Positions 20,488 to 29,633 of a stretch of 64,000 nt of DNA are shown one piece after another. Under the pieces are notes generated by a model. The model made no database searches, had not been told where the DNA came from, and worked only from the letters and a program-made list of their open reading frames with translations. The number at the start of each line of letters is the position of its first letter. Within the stretch, counting starts at the first letter, position 1. The DNA is from Tillandsia leiboldiana (lineage: Eukaryota; Streptophyta; Magnoliopsida; Poales; Bromeliaceae), in the NCBI GenBank assembly GCA_029204045.2, contig CM055077.1:7021221-7085220 (forward strand), read 5' to 3'. The position numbers were made by a program, and so were the translations under genes.

Positions 20488-20867
20488 CGTGGCGGCCTGG
20501 GATTGGCCGGCGCACGCTGTCTGGTCCACGGAGGAGTACCGCTGGTGCACGGTGGACCGGCGAGGACACCTGGCATCCGCCCATTGGCGGGTCTGCGCTG
20601 CGCGGTCCACGAGGCAGGGCGGCCAGTGCATGGACCGGGGCGCGCCACGTGGCGGCCCCGGATTGGGCGGCTCTTGTGCGCGCGGTGCACGTGCGGGCGG
20701 GCGCCTGCCGCCATACGCACGCGGGCGCAGATGGCGCAGGCGGCGGGCAGGCGCGCCGGCCGGCGTGCTGGGCGGGTCAACGCACGCGGAGCCACGTGGC
20801 GCCGCGCCAATGGCGGGCGCCGCCTACCGCGCCGCCCGCACGGGGGCACGTGGCAGCGCCCGATTCG
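20488..20867 (+). promoter_or_regulatory. Array of five ERSE-like modules (CGTGG-N9-ATTGG) in LTR I
   Basis: Same modules as in LTR F, read on the other strand because the LTR is inverted. Exact: 20488-20506 and 20648-20666. One mismatch: 20569-20587 (CCTGG), 20795-20813 (AATGG), 20849-20867 (ATTCG). Spacing is nine bases in all five. Four of the five overlap a CACGTG G-box. The array ends about 140 bases upstream of the TATA at 21008. Confidence 0.75.
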
Positions 20868-21007
20868 CCGGGCGCCGCCGTCCCCTGTTTGGGGACACGC
20901 GTCGCGCCCGGGCGAATCCGGGCGCTGCGCGTTGGGCCGGGCTTGGGCCCGGATTCGGGGACCGAATGTTTCGGACGCCCGAATCCGAAAGCCCATGGGC
21001 TTGGGCC

Positions 21008-21014
21008 TATAAAT
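21008..21014 (+). promoter_or_regulatory. TATA box of LTR I
   Basis: TATAAAT in a GC-rich setting, followed by CCCTCCTCCCTCTCTC and a GAGAGAGA leader. Confidence 0.65.
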
Positions 21015-23436
21015 GCCCTCCTCCCTCTCTCTTTTTGCTCTTTCCGAATTCTAGAGAGAGATTGAGAGGGAGAGCCCTATAGGAAAGTTGTTCCCCTTCA
21101 TATTTTTGATCTCGTGGTGGATTGCCAGGATTTTTGGAGGCTCGGCAGCAGCGGCCTTGGTTTTACAGTGCGCCTCGACATCTCCCTTTTTCGGCCCGTT
21201 TCCGTTGCAGTTCAGTCAGAAATTTCATGTGCGCAAACCAGGTGGAATTTTTTAGCAATTTCTGCGACAGCGTGTTTCTAAGAGGTAAGGCTTCGATTTT
21301 AATGTCGACCGCCTTGCTCCGTTTCGAACTTTTGGCACAGTTCCCGAGGCACCTTTTGACCCTATTTTCTGTGGTGGATTTTTGGACAGCATGGGCTTGT
21401 TTGATTTTTATCTCGGTCTACGAGCATAAGATCAAGGCGTATAAGTACTCGTTTTGGATCAACTCGTCGCAAGGAACGCAACCGTAATTTTTCTGGATTT
21501 TTTGGAGCATTACATAGAGGTGAAAATTCCTCTTTTTCCGTGTTGTTTGGAAAAACAGCAAATGCTGTATTTTGGGTATTATATTTACACCGGGTGCGAT
21601 GTTTTATGCAATAGTGCACTGTTTTCGGCGGGTTGCGGAGTTAGAGGACTGTGGACAGCGAGGACCCTTTTTGAGTGTGGATTGCGTATTTCGAGGTGGG
21701 TGGTTGCTATATCCCTCTATTTCTGACATACTCACTAGGAATATTAGAGAGATCTTTTCTTGCAATTATTGATTGATCAATACTCGTGGTTGGGATTATG
21801 CATGTGGGTGTGGACATGTGGATTGCTATGTTAGCACATAACCTTGCATGTGGATTTGATTATAATATTGAGGCCATGTAATTTACCTGGATGGTGGGTA
21901 CCACTTGGGGATATTTTTGGACATGCATAGGTGGATAGTTATTTGTGGATGAATAGCGGTTTATGTATTTAATATTTGCTATTCATGTGGGAACGGTACG
22001 GGACTTGGGATATCATGCTATATTGAATGTCAGGAACTGTTATCATGCTAAAACATAAGTCAGAAAATGATATCTGTACTCTTTCTATCTTCTCGGGACT
22101 TTTGCATGCTTGTATGGACATCTAGTTAGGCCATTTCTTATCGCTACACTATCATGTTGGAACTTGACTTAGGAGAAACCATGTTTGCTTCCTTTCTCCT
22201 TATTCTTTAGTCAGGTGGTTCTTGTTGCTCGGGTTTGAGCAGGGGTTCGGAATAGTGTAGCCGGGACCTTGGGGTCGAGGACAGGTGGTGCTTGATTATA
22301 GGTTGAGGGGTACTGCGGCTACCGCGGATAGTAGGCGGTTGACCGGATATTGATCATTTTACCCGATTGGGGATTGGGGATTATTACGGCGGCCGCGGAT
22401 ATTGGGCGGTTGACCGGATGTCGGCTACGGGACATGGTTGTTGATTGAGGGGTATTGCGGCAACCGCAGATATTGGGCGGTTGACCGTATGTGTTTTGTG
22501 CATCAGATTGGGGATCGGGATTTTCTTTAGTGGAGGGTTTTGTTCCACTTAGGCATTGTAGTGATCAAGTCCTGCTTTTATGATACTTGTGACATGGTTA
22601 CTTTCCTCGTGTGGGTAGCTTCCCTCGAGTTCCCCTCCGGAGCGTGGGGGTCAGACAGGCATTGAGTTTTTGCTATCACATCGGCGCGGCTTTATTTGCC
22701 CGATGATGAGGGCGGCAGCAGGAGTTTTGCTATCACACCGGCGCGGCTTTATATGCCCGGTGTTGAGGGCGGCGGCAGGCAGTACCAGTTTTTACTGGCG
22801 GTTAGATTGGGTTATCGGGACGGTTTGGTTACTGATGCATTTAGAGGCATAGTAGTGGTAGTTTCCTCTTTCAGCAGTTTTATTGCTTACCACTCTTTCT
22901 TTTCCCTTTTGCCTCTTGTAGACTTAGTGGGTGAGTCGGAGTGTGAGGCTTTACCCACTAGGGGAAGCTACTGGTTTACTAGTAGTTCTCACCCCCATTC
23001 TTCTTTCCTTTTTTTCTTCTTCTTTGTTTTGCAGAGTCTTCTACGGGTGCTGCTCTGCGTATAGCGGCAGATCGAGGAGAGAGGACCGTTGAGTAGATAG
23101 ACGGTCGGCCCGACAGTGAGTTAGCTGGACTTGTATCCCTTTTATCTCAGACGGTTGTATTTTTATCTTTTGGGTCTGGCTTTAGCCAGCTGGTTGTATC
23201 TTTTTGGTGAGCTGGGAGAGACACTTGTACTATTATTTCCTGATGTACTATATTTTTACTTCCAACTTTAGTCTGAGATGTAGTAGTTTTAGTTCAGCTC
23301 TGTTTTATTGCTCTTTTTATATATCTCTTATATCTGAGCAGGTTACCAGTGCTTCGTGTACGCGAAAAATTCCGTGTGCACGGCGGATCTGTAGACGGGC
23401 CCGGGTTCGGGTTTACACGCGGGGCGTGACAACAAG

Positions 23437-23678
23437 TGTAGTGAACTGACCCTTCACATAAATTTGTTGAGGTGGAGGGGTTTATTCGCTATTGTCACAA
23501 CTCTATAATTAAATAGGCGCAGGTAACATGAATGTATTATTCACTCTAAATCTCTATAGACGCACGTCTATCTCACAATGTAGTCGCCATCAACTTTCTC
23601 TCACTCCTTTATGCCTTTTTATACCTTTACAAGAACCATGCTTGCCAAAAGAAAATCCAGAGCATGAGTACGAGATAA
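23437..23678. other. Short unclassified segment between solo LTR I and element B
   Basis: No element or gene recognised. It is the left part of the target of element B; the right part resumes at 53849. Confidence 0.4.
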
Positions 23679-23683
23679 CGCAG

Positions 23684-25027
23684 TGTTGGGTTATGTATAA
23701 TTGGATCTAAATAGGGGAAAAAATACCTAGAGGGGGGTGAATAGGTGTAAAACAATAAACACTCAAAAATCTTTGCGATATAAAACCCAATGCGAAAAAA
23801 TAAATAACACGCAGAGATTTTTACGTGAAAAACTCCAAACCGGAGTAAAAAACCACGGGACCGATAACACGGTGAAATCCACTAGAATTATAACACGTAC
23901 AAAGGTGATATACCGTACTCACAGACGACTCAACCTTTTTCCATACGCTCCTAGTTGATCTTCTCCGCTCGCTCCGCAACGCTTCTCGAATCCACGATCT
24001 GCGTCCAACGCCGAATCCACGACGTCCAACGTCGACTCCACGACGTCTGACCGAATCCACGGTCTTTACCCAGTGGCACGCTTCGAATCCACGAACGTAT
24101 CTCGGTCCGAATCCACGAGAGCGGTTGCACCTTGAATCCACAAGGCCACACGAGTCCACGCGCCGATTTGGGATAAATCGTTGTTTTTTTGGGTGGTGAT
24201 GATCCGCCGAATACTTAGATTAGAAATAGATCGGAAATACCATCTAAGTATTCATTGATTTGATTCTACTCAAAATATGAGTATGAAAACCTAGAATCAA
24301 ATCAATCAATATAGATGAAGAAACATAGGATAATATCTATTGATTTCATTTCTTCTCTATAGGTGGATTCATATGGCCGTCTTTGAATTATTTAGCTTTT
24401 ACGGCTTCCACGGCTTACCCTAGAAAAATGAATCATAGGGTCTATTTATAGGTTAGAAACTATTGGAAGAAGATAAGAATCAAAAACTATCATTTTCTGG
24501 AATTTTTCAGGACGACGATCCGGATCGGATTTCGGCGATCCGGATTGCAGTAACGAGATAGACAATTTCCTGAAAAGCAAAGGTTCGGGATCCGGATCGA
24601 AGTGCCTGATCCGGATTGTTCATACAATTCACCAAACACCACTGTTCGGGATCCGGATTGAAATGCCTGATCCGGATCGTTCATATATTACGATAAGAAC
24701 CAGTGTTCGGGATCCGGATCAAGGAGGGCTACGATCCGGATCGCAGTTGCGTATGAACTAACACCCTTCGGGATCCGGATTGGAATATCTGATCCGGATC
24801 CTAAACATGTCCCATGTCCAGTTTTTGATTTTTATGCAAATAAAAATTCATCCAAGTGTTTCTACACTATAAGAAGTATTCGGATCACCAAAGATAAATA
24901 GTTAAACATACCTGATCCTTTTGAATTCTTCTTTCTTGAGATTGAGTTATATGATCCAACCTTCTTTACCTTCAATCTTCAAGACTTAACCGAATTCACG
25001 AAATACGCCAACTTAAATTCCGTAACA
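23684..25027 (-). repeat. 3' LTR of Copia B
   Basis: 1344 bp, TG...CA. Minus-sense TATA (TATAAATAGA) at 24443-24450; palindrome array upstream at 24517-24800. By eye only a small number of substitutions separate it from the 5' LTR, so the insertion is fairly young. Confidence 0.92.
24517..24800 (-). promoter_or_regulatory. ATCCGGAT palindrome array in U3 of Copia B (3' LTR)
   Basis: Ten copies of ATCCGGAT in five pairs, each pair introduced by TTCGGGATCC or CGATCC and closed by a second copy about 10-15 bases on. They lie directly upstream of the LTR TATA box. The array is repeated in the 5' LTR at 53333-53616. Confidence 0.75.
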
Positions 25028-25041
25028 ATCTCCCCCTTTGG
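25028..25041 (-). other. Polypurine tract next to the 3' LTR, Copia B
   Basis: Minus-strand CCAAAGGGGGAGAT abuts the LTR start TGTTACGG. It is the expected primer for plus-strand DNA synthesis. Confidence 0.9.
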
Positions 25042-25566
25042 CGGTTTCGTGACAAAACACAAATCCACTCAAGAAAATTCAAAAAGATATTTTTGTTGCT
25101 ATCACCATACAACAAAAATTTACAATGAGATCCAAATAAAGATAGATACATGAGTTAAACTCCTAAAACAGACTCTAGACTTAGACATCTGTACTCTCTG
25201 CAAAAGAAATAATTCTTGACAAAAGAAATCGTTAGATACCTCAAGAATTTTATGTCATTCAAAAACCACACACAGAGATGAAGTTTATACTCATTTATAC
25301 TTACCATGACATTTATACATTCAGATATGTAATTGGATCATAGTTCAAAACCAACATATCTTCTATGCAATCAAAATCCAAATGTCACAGCATTGTTAGT
25401 GAACATCAACTTGTTAGTTATATTACATGCCCAAATAGTTAAACGAATAGTTAGTCGAGGCATGCATGCAATCACAAATGAAAAACCAAAAGTTGAAGTT
25501 CTACTTACCTTCATGGTTCACAACTGGACAATCGATCATCGTTTCATTGTTCAATGTTCTAATATT
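25042..25566. other. Non-coding 3' region of Copia B
   Basis: AT-rich sequence between two polypurine tracts. No protein similarity on either strand. Confidence 0.5.
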
Positions 25567-25580
25567 CTCTCCCCCTTTTT
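25567..25580 (-). other. Second polypurine tract, Copia B
   Basis: Minus-strand AAAAAGGGGGAGAG preceded by TTTGTGAC, the same context as the terminal tract. It lies about 160 bases beyond the env-like stop codon. Multiple polypurine tracts are a known Sirevirus trait. Confidence 0.75.
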
Positions 25581-25726
25581 GTCACAAAGTTAGCCAAGAT
25601 TACAAGAATAATAGGGAGAGTTAAAAAGTTTGAGAACCAAAAGTTTGAGAACTAAAAGCAAAAATTAATACCTGCACAAAGGAAAGATTTAAAAATCTGC
25701 ACAAGAAAAAGAAAAATTAGAGAAAA

Positions 25727-26557
25727 TTAATCATCTGAGTCAGAGTCTTCAGAGGCACTACATCTCAGTTTGTTCAAAATTCCTTTAAGCATTCCCGAAA
25801 TCGTAGAACATTCTTGTTTCATCTTGTGTATGTCCGTGGACATCTTTCTGAGTTCCAGAGCCAGTTTATCTTGTTCTTGATTGATGGAAGACACTAAGTT
25901 TGCCTTTTGGTCGATTCTTCTGGAAGTTGAAGAACGTTGTGTGACAGCTGACGGAGCAGTCTGACCTTCATTCCGAGGAGATCTTCTTGGCAGAGAATGT
26001 GAATTGTCAAGAGGTTCATTGATTTGAAATCCATTGCTTGGCGAATTCTTTTTCCTTGTGTACTGCTTAGTCGTTGAGGAAGACTTCATCAGTTTCTTGT
26101 TCTTTAGGTAAAGCTTATTTTCTTCATCAATACCTTGTTGTACTTCATTAAGAAATGTGTCCCAATCTTCTTCGTCTTCAGATTCAGTGTCAATTTGAGG
26201 GATATTCTTTGTTTCCTCTTGACATGGTTCATTTATTTCAATACCCCGAGCTCGTCCAAGCCGTCGAGCAAGTCTTTTTCTTTTTAAGGAGATGGATGAA
26301 GAGGTCATTAGTGCTTTTCCTTTTTCAGCAGCAGTGGGCGGAGCCTTTGCCTTTGATGTCTCTGCAGGGGCTTTCCCTTTCGAAGCAGTGGGATTAGTTG
26401 CTTCAATTTGAAGCTCATCCCAATCGATCGATTCCGTTTTAGATTCCGTATCGGAATCATCCTTTGTTTTCTTCACTTTCTTAGCTTTCTTGGGCTTGGT
26501 AGTATCTCTTGTATGAAACATAGCAGCCAGAAGAAAAATGATCCAGGTGATCACCAT
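25727..26557 (-). CDS. Env-like ORF of Copia B, 276 aa, intact
   Basis: Intact frame downstream of pol, in the place where Sireviruses carry an env-like ORF; true envelope function is unproven for the group. Start chosen at the ATG 26557-26555, the first ATG after the predicted leader intron. Residues 2-15 form a hydrophobic segment (VITWIIFLLAAMF). Then come a Lys-rich stretch (KPKKAKKVKKTK), an acidic patch, a basic stretch (LKRKRLARRLGRARG), a Ser-rich region, a coiled coil near residues 220-265 (QEQDKLALELRKMSTDIHKM) and an acidic tail (EDSDSDD). The basic stretches resemble nuclear targeting signals, which fits poorly with a surface glycoprotein. No enzyme motif is visible. It is unbroken while gag-pol upstream is full of stops. 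Function unknown. Confidence 0.7.
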   Translation of the reverse strand: MVITWIIFLLAAMFHTRDTTKPKKAKKVKKTKDDSDTESKTESIDWDELQIEATNPTASKGKAPAETSKAKAPPTAAEKGKALMTSSSISLKRKRLARRLGRARGIEINEPCQEETKNIPQIDTESEDEEDWDTFLNEVQQGIDEENKLYLKNKKLMKSSSTTKQYTRKKNSPSNGFQINEPLDNSHSLPRRSPRNEGQTAPSAVTQRSSTSRRIDQKANLVSSINQEQDKLALELRKMSTDIHKMKQECSTISGMLKGILNKLRCSASEDSDSDD

Positions 26558-26587
26558 TGCTACTAGTTTTTTGTGAGAAATAAAGTC

Positions 26588-26971
26588 CTGTAAGAAACAA
26601 CTCAAGAACACGACAAAAATTGTTAATTTTTAAAAATTTGAAAAATTATACCCAAACAATCATAATCGTGTAGAGAGACTAAGAATCAAATTAGTTTTGC
26701 AAAAAGAATTTTAAAAGAAGATCAATCGCATGATTTTCGAAAATTCCCATTATATGCCCTAAAACCGAAATTTTTGAAATCGAAGGCCAAAAATCCGTTT
26801 ATCATGAGAATACCTAGCATATAATCAAAACTAATCTACCCAGAGTTCTTATTTCAAAAGAAATTTGATCAAAAACCATCCATAAACGAAAAAGATACAG
26901 AAATTTCATCACGTTTTGAGGAAGAATATGAAAAACTGTGAAGAACCGAGATTTTGATCAATAAAACTTAC
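26588..26971 (-). other. Predicted leader intron of the env-like gene
   Basis: Minus strand: donor GTAAGT immediately after TTCAAA (26971-26966) and acceptor TTTCTTACAG ending at 26588, with AT-rich sequence between (384 bases). The leader upstream, about 27060-26972, contains no ATG. The first ATG after splicing is the env-like start at 26557. Confidence 0.6.
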
Positions 26972-27085
26972 TTTGAATCGAAGAACTTGAGTTTGAAAGC
27001 TTCCAAGATGGATGAATTCTAGAGAGAGAAGCTCTGGAAACTTTTGAACAAAAGATTGAAGTAAAAAGAAATCAAAACCCTTTTG

Positions 27086-27097
27086 TTCTATATAAAA
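27086..27097 (-). promoter_or_regulatory. TATA box of the internal env-like promoter, Copia B
   Basis: Minus-strand TTTTATATAGAA, placed between the palindrome array (27108-27258) and a CT-rich leader containing CTTCTCTCTCTAG. The predicted transcription start is near 27060. AAACCCTAG (telo-box-like on the plus strand) abuts it. Confidence 0.55.
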
Positions 27098-27107
27098 CCC
27101 TAGCCGC

Positions 27108-27258
27108 GATCCGGATCAGTTCGTTATTCCGATCCGGATTGGCTACCCGCAGAAAAAAATCTGCGTTCGGGATTCGGATCGGCATGTCCAATCCGGATCG
27201 TCTGTCCGCAGAAAAATATCTGCGTTCGGGATCCGGATCGGCATGTCCAATCCGGATC
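27108..27258 (-). promoter_or_regulatory. ATCCGGAT palindrome array upstream of the env-like gene
   Basis: Six copies of ATCCGGAT, one with a mismatch (ATTCGGAT), in the same paired layout and TTCGGGATCC context as in the LTR U3. Two short inverted repeats CGCAGA-N5/6-TCTGCG lie between them (about 27149-27166 and 27211-27227). The array begins about 11 bases upstream of the internal TATA. Confidence 0.7.
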
Positions 27259-27264
27259 GGCTCC

Positions 27265-28196
27265 AACTTTTTCTTTAGAATAATTTAGAAAAATTTCACA
27301 AAATCTAGAAAAAGTATGTAAGCACATTTGTGTATCAACTTTAAACGAAAATCATCGTTTCATACAACAAGAAATAGATTATGCCAAATCTATCAAAAAT
27401 ATTCAACAAATGAAACGAAAATTTATAAAAATTAAATCCCTTAAAGTTGAACAACTTCAATTACATCTAACTTGATCTTATGAGTAATGCCTTTATCAAA
27501 TCATCAATTTGGTAAAGAAAATGAAATACCAAGATCAATAGATGTTTGAAATCCCAAATATGGTAGATAATATATCTAGACAATCTGTTGAAGAGAGTGG
27601 CTCTTTGAGCATCTTTCATTAAAAATTCACCTTATACCAACCTTGAAATTTTGACAGAGTCAAGTATTTCAACATGCATTTTATTTAATCAAACTTGAAA
27701 AACCTTGCTTGGTATACATGTGGTAGCTGCACACAGTACTCGGACGACCGAGGTGGTGGCTCTTTCCTCCATGTGGTGGTAGTTTTCACACTCCTCATTG
27801 GGATGTAACTCTTTCCACATCTTTTGAGCATAACACCTTTTTTTTTTTGACTCCCCCTCAATTGGCTATCAATTATTTAATATATAAAGTATTCAACCAA
27901 ATATTGATCTCGATTTCATACTCGACTAAATAGTCAAATAAGATAATAACTATACCAAGAGATCATTGAGAGAGAAATTGACTTTGATCAAAACAAAGAT
28001 GAGTTAATTAACATAAATGATCATTGCATCAAATGAAATATTATGATATCTAAAGCATAATAGATTTCTAAATATATAAAAGGATGCAGTTAAAGTCAAT
28101 AAAACTAATGCTCAATTAATGTTCTATGTCTAAGCATAGATAATGAACAAAAACACAAAAACAAAACCTAACCTAAACAAGAGTTTCAAAAAGAGG
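27265..28196. other. Non-coding spacer between pol and the env-like gene, Copia B
   Basis: AT-rich. It contains a polypurine tract on the minus strand (AATTGAGGGGGAGTC, 27850-27864), the third in this element. No other coding signal. Confidence 0.6.
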
Positions 28197-29603
28197 TTAT
28201 TTCAAGGAAAGCATTCCAATTGCTTTACGCAAATGAATAAAACGTTTTTGATCCAAAGGTTTTGTTAAAAAGTCAGCTAATTGATCTTCAGTTGAAATGT
28301 AGGAAATTTGAAGAATACTTGATTCAACTAGCTCTCTAAGAAAATGATATCTAAGTTCAATGTGTTTTGTTCTAGAGTGCAACACAGAGTTTTTTGAAAT
28401 GTTTATAGCACTAGTGTTGTCACATAAAACAGTTACCGAAGTTGCTGAAATCCGGAAGTCGCTCAACACGCTTTTCATCCAAATGAGTTGAGTTGAACAA
28501 CTACCCGCTGAGATATATTCCGCTTCGGCAGTCGAGAGTGCAATGCAGTTCTGTTTTTTTCTATGCCATGCAACAAGACAATGGCCAAGATAGAAACATG
28601 CACCACTCGTACTTTTCCGATCATCCACTGATCCTGCCCAATCGGCATCTGAATATCCTATAATGTCTAGACTTGTTCCCATAGGATACCAAATTCCGAA
28701 GTTTACAGTTCCTTTGACGTACCGGATGATCCGTTTCACCGCTTTCAGGTGATCCTCCTTTGGTGCTGATTGATATCTCGCGCAGATCCCAACACTAAAG
28801 GATATGTCCGGGCGACTAGCTGTGAGGTAGAGTAGACTTCCAATCATACTTCGATAGAGTTTCTCGTCTACACTATCACTAAGAGATTCACTTCCTAATC
28901 CCTTATTGCTAGTTCCCATAGGAGTAGGAAAATCTTTAGAATCTTCTAATCCGAATTTCTTTACCAACTCCTTTGCATACTTGAATTGACACAGATGGAT
29001 GCCTTCACCATTTTGTTTCACTTGCAATCCAAGAAAGTATGTCAGTTCCCCCATCATAGACATCTCAAATTCGCTTTCCATGGTTTCTGCGAATTTAGAA
29101 GCATCATTATCCTTTGTTGCTCCAAATACAATGTCATCGACATAGATTTGTGCAACAATGAAGTTATCCTGATAATGCTTCACAAAGAGAGTCCGATCTG
29201 CTCCCCCTCGAGTATAGCCCTTCTCCAAAAGGTGCTTTGTCAACCTTTCGTACCACGCTCGCGGTGCTTGTTTTAAACCGTAAAGAGCCTTTTTCAAACG
29301 AAAAACATGGTTAGGTAGTTTACAGTCTACAAAACCTTTCGGTTGAGCCACATAAACTTCCTCATTTAAAAACACATTTAAAAACGCGCTCTTAACGTCC
29401 ATTTGAAAGAGTTTTATTTTAAAGTGACAAGCAATAGCGAATAAGATACGAATGGACTCGAGTCTAGCTACAGGGGCGAACGTTTCATCAAAGTCTATAC
29501 CTTCAATTTGAGAGTAGCCTTGAGCAACTAACCGTGCTTTGTTCCTGATGATGGTACCATCCTCATTTTTCTTGTTCTTGAAAATCCATTTAGTACCAAT
29601 CAC
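28197..29603 (-). CDS. pol: Copia B reverse transcriptase-RNase H, 468-codon open segment
   Basis: C-terminal part of the Copia polyprotein, which copies element RNA into DNA. It starts within the RT N-terminus (GTKWIFKNKKNEDG), then LVAQGYSQIEGIDFDETFAP, FQMDVKSAFLN (first catalytic Asp), LYGLKQAPRAWY, IYVDDIVFG (the YVDD catalytic pair) and YFLGLQV. RNase H follows with GYSDADWAG, STSGACFYLG, STAEAEY (catalytic Glu) and the C-terminal block TKHIELRYHFLRE...QLADFLTKPL. All catalytic residues I can place are present. The frame is cut from integrase by a TGA just upstream (about 29631), where a Trp is expected in VWELTTPP. It is therefore not a free-standing gene. Confidence 0.92.
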   Translation of the reverse strand: MIGTKWIFKNKKNEDGTIIRNKARLVAQGYSQIEGIDFDETFAPVARLESIRILFAIACHFKIKLFQMDVKSAFLNVFLNEEVYVAQPKGFVDCKLPNHVFRLKKALYGLKQAPRAWYERLTKHLLEKGYTRGGADRTLFVKHYQDNFIVAQIYVDDIVFGATKDNDASKFAETMESEFEMSMMGELTYFLGLQVKQNGEGIHLCQFKYAKELVKKFGLEDSKDFPTPMGTSNKGLGSESLSDSVDEKLYRSMIGSLLYLTASRPDISFSVGICARYQSAPKEDHLKAVKRIIRYVKGTVNFGIWYPMGTSLDIIGYSDADWAGSVDDRKSTSGACFYLGHCLVAWHRKKQNCIALSTAEAEYISAGSCSTQLIWMKSVLSDFRISATSVTVLCDNTSAINISKNSVLHSRTKHIELRYHFLRELVESSILQISYISTEDQLADFLTKPLDQKRFIHLRKAIGMLSLK

Positions 29604-29633
29604 ATTGTGTTGCTTCGGAGGCGTCGTTAATTC

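Larger units (their letters stand above)
20158..23431 (+). mobile_element. Solo LTR I (family F/I, Gypsy-like), 3274 bp, perfect TSD
   Basis: Starts TGTAATGACC and ends GGGGCGTGACA, flanked by identical ACAAG at 20153-20157 and 23432-23436. There is no internal region, so it is a product of LTR-LTR recombination. It has a U3 with the ERSE-like array (20488-20867), a TATA at 21008 and a CT/GA-rich leader. Around 22300-22500 are four degenerate units of the type GG(T/G)A(C/T)TGCGGC(T/A)ACCGC(G/A)GATA followed by GGCGGTTGACCG. At 22670-22770 lies a duplicated unit TTGCTATCACA(T/C)CGGCGCGGC. Confidence 0.9.

Noticed and set aside
24517..24800. Regularly spaced short repeats resembling a CRISPR array
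   Set aside because: Palindromic ATCCGGAT motifs in a plant retrotransposon LTR; the spacers are similar to each other and there are no cas genes.
1171..25027. Copia A LTR (1171-2456) and the LTR at 23684-25027 as the two ends of one element
   Set aside because: They have the same orientation, but the 23684 LTR has its own TSD partner at 53844, and the primer site at 1158 shows that A's body lies to the left.
25333..25593. Plus-strand 86-codon open frame in the Copia B 3' region
   Set aside because: Overlaps the non-coding stretch between polypurine tracts, runs antisense to the element, and has no similarity to known proteins.
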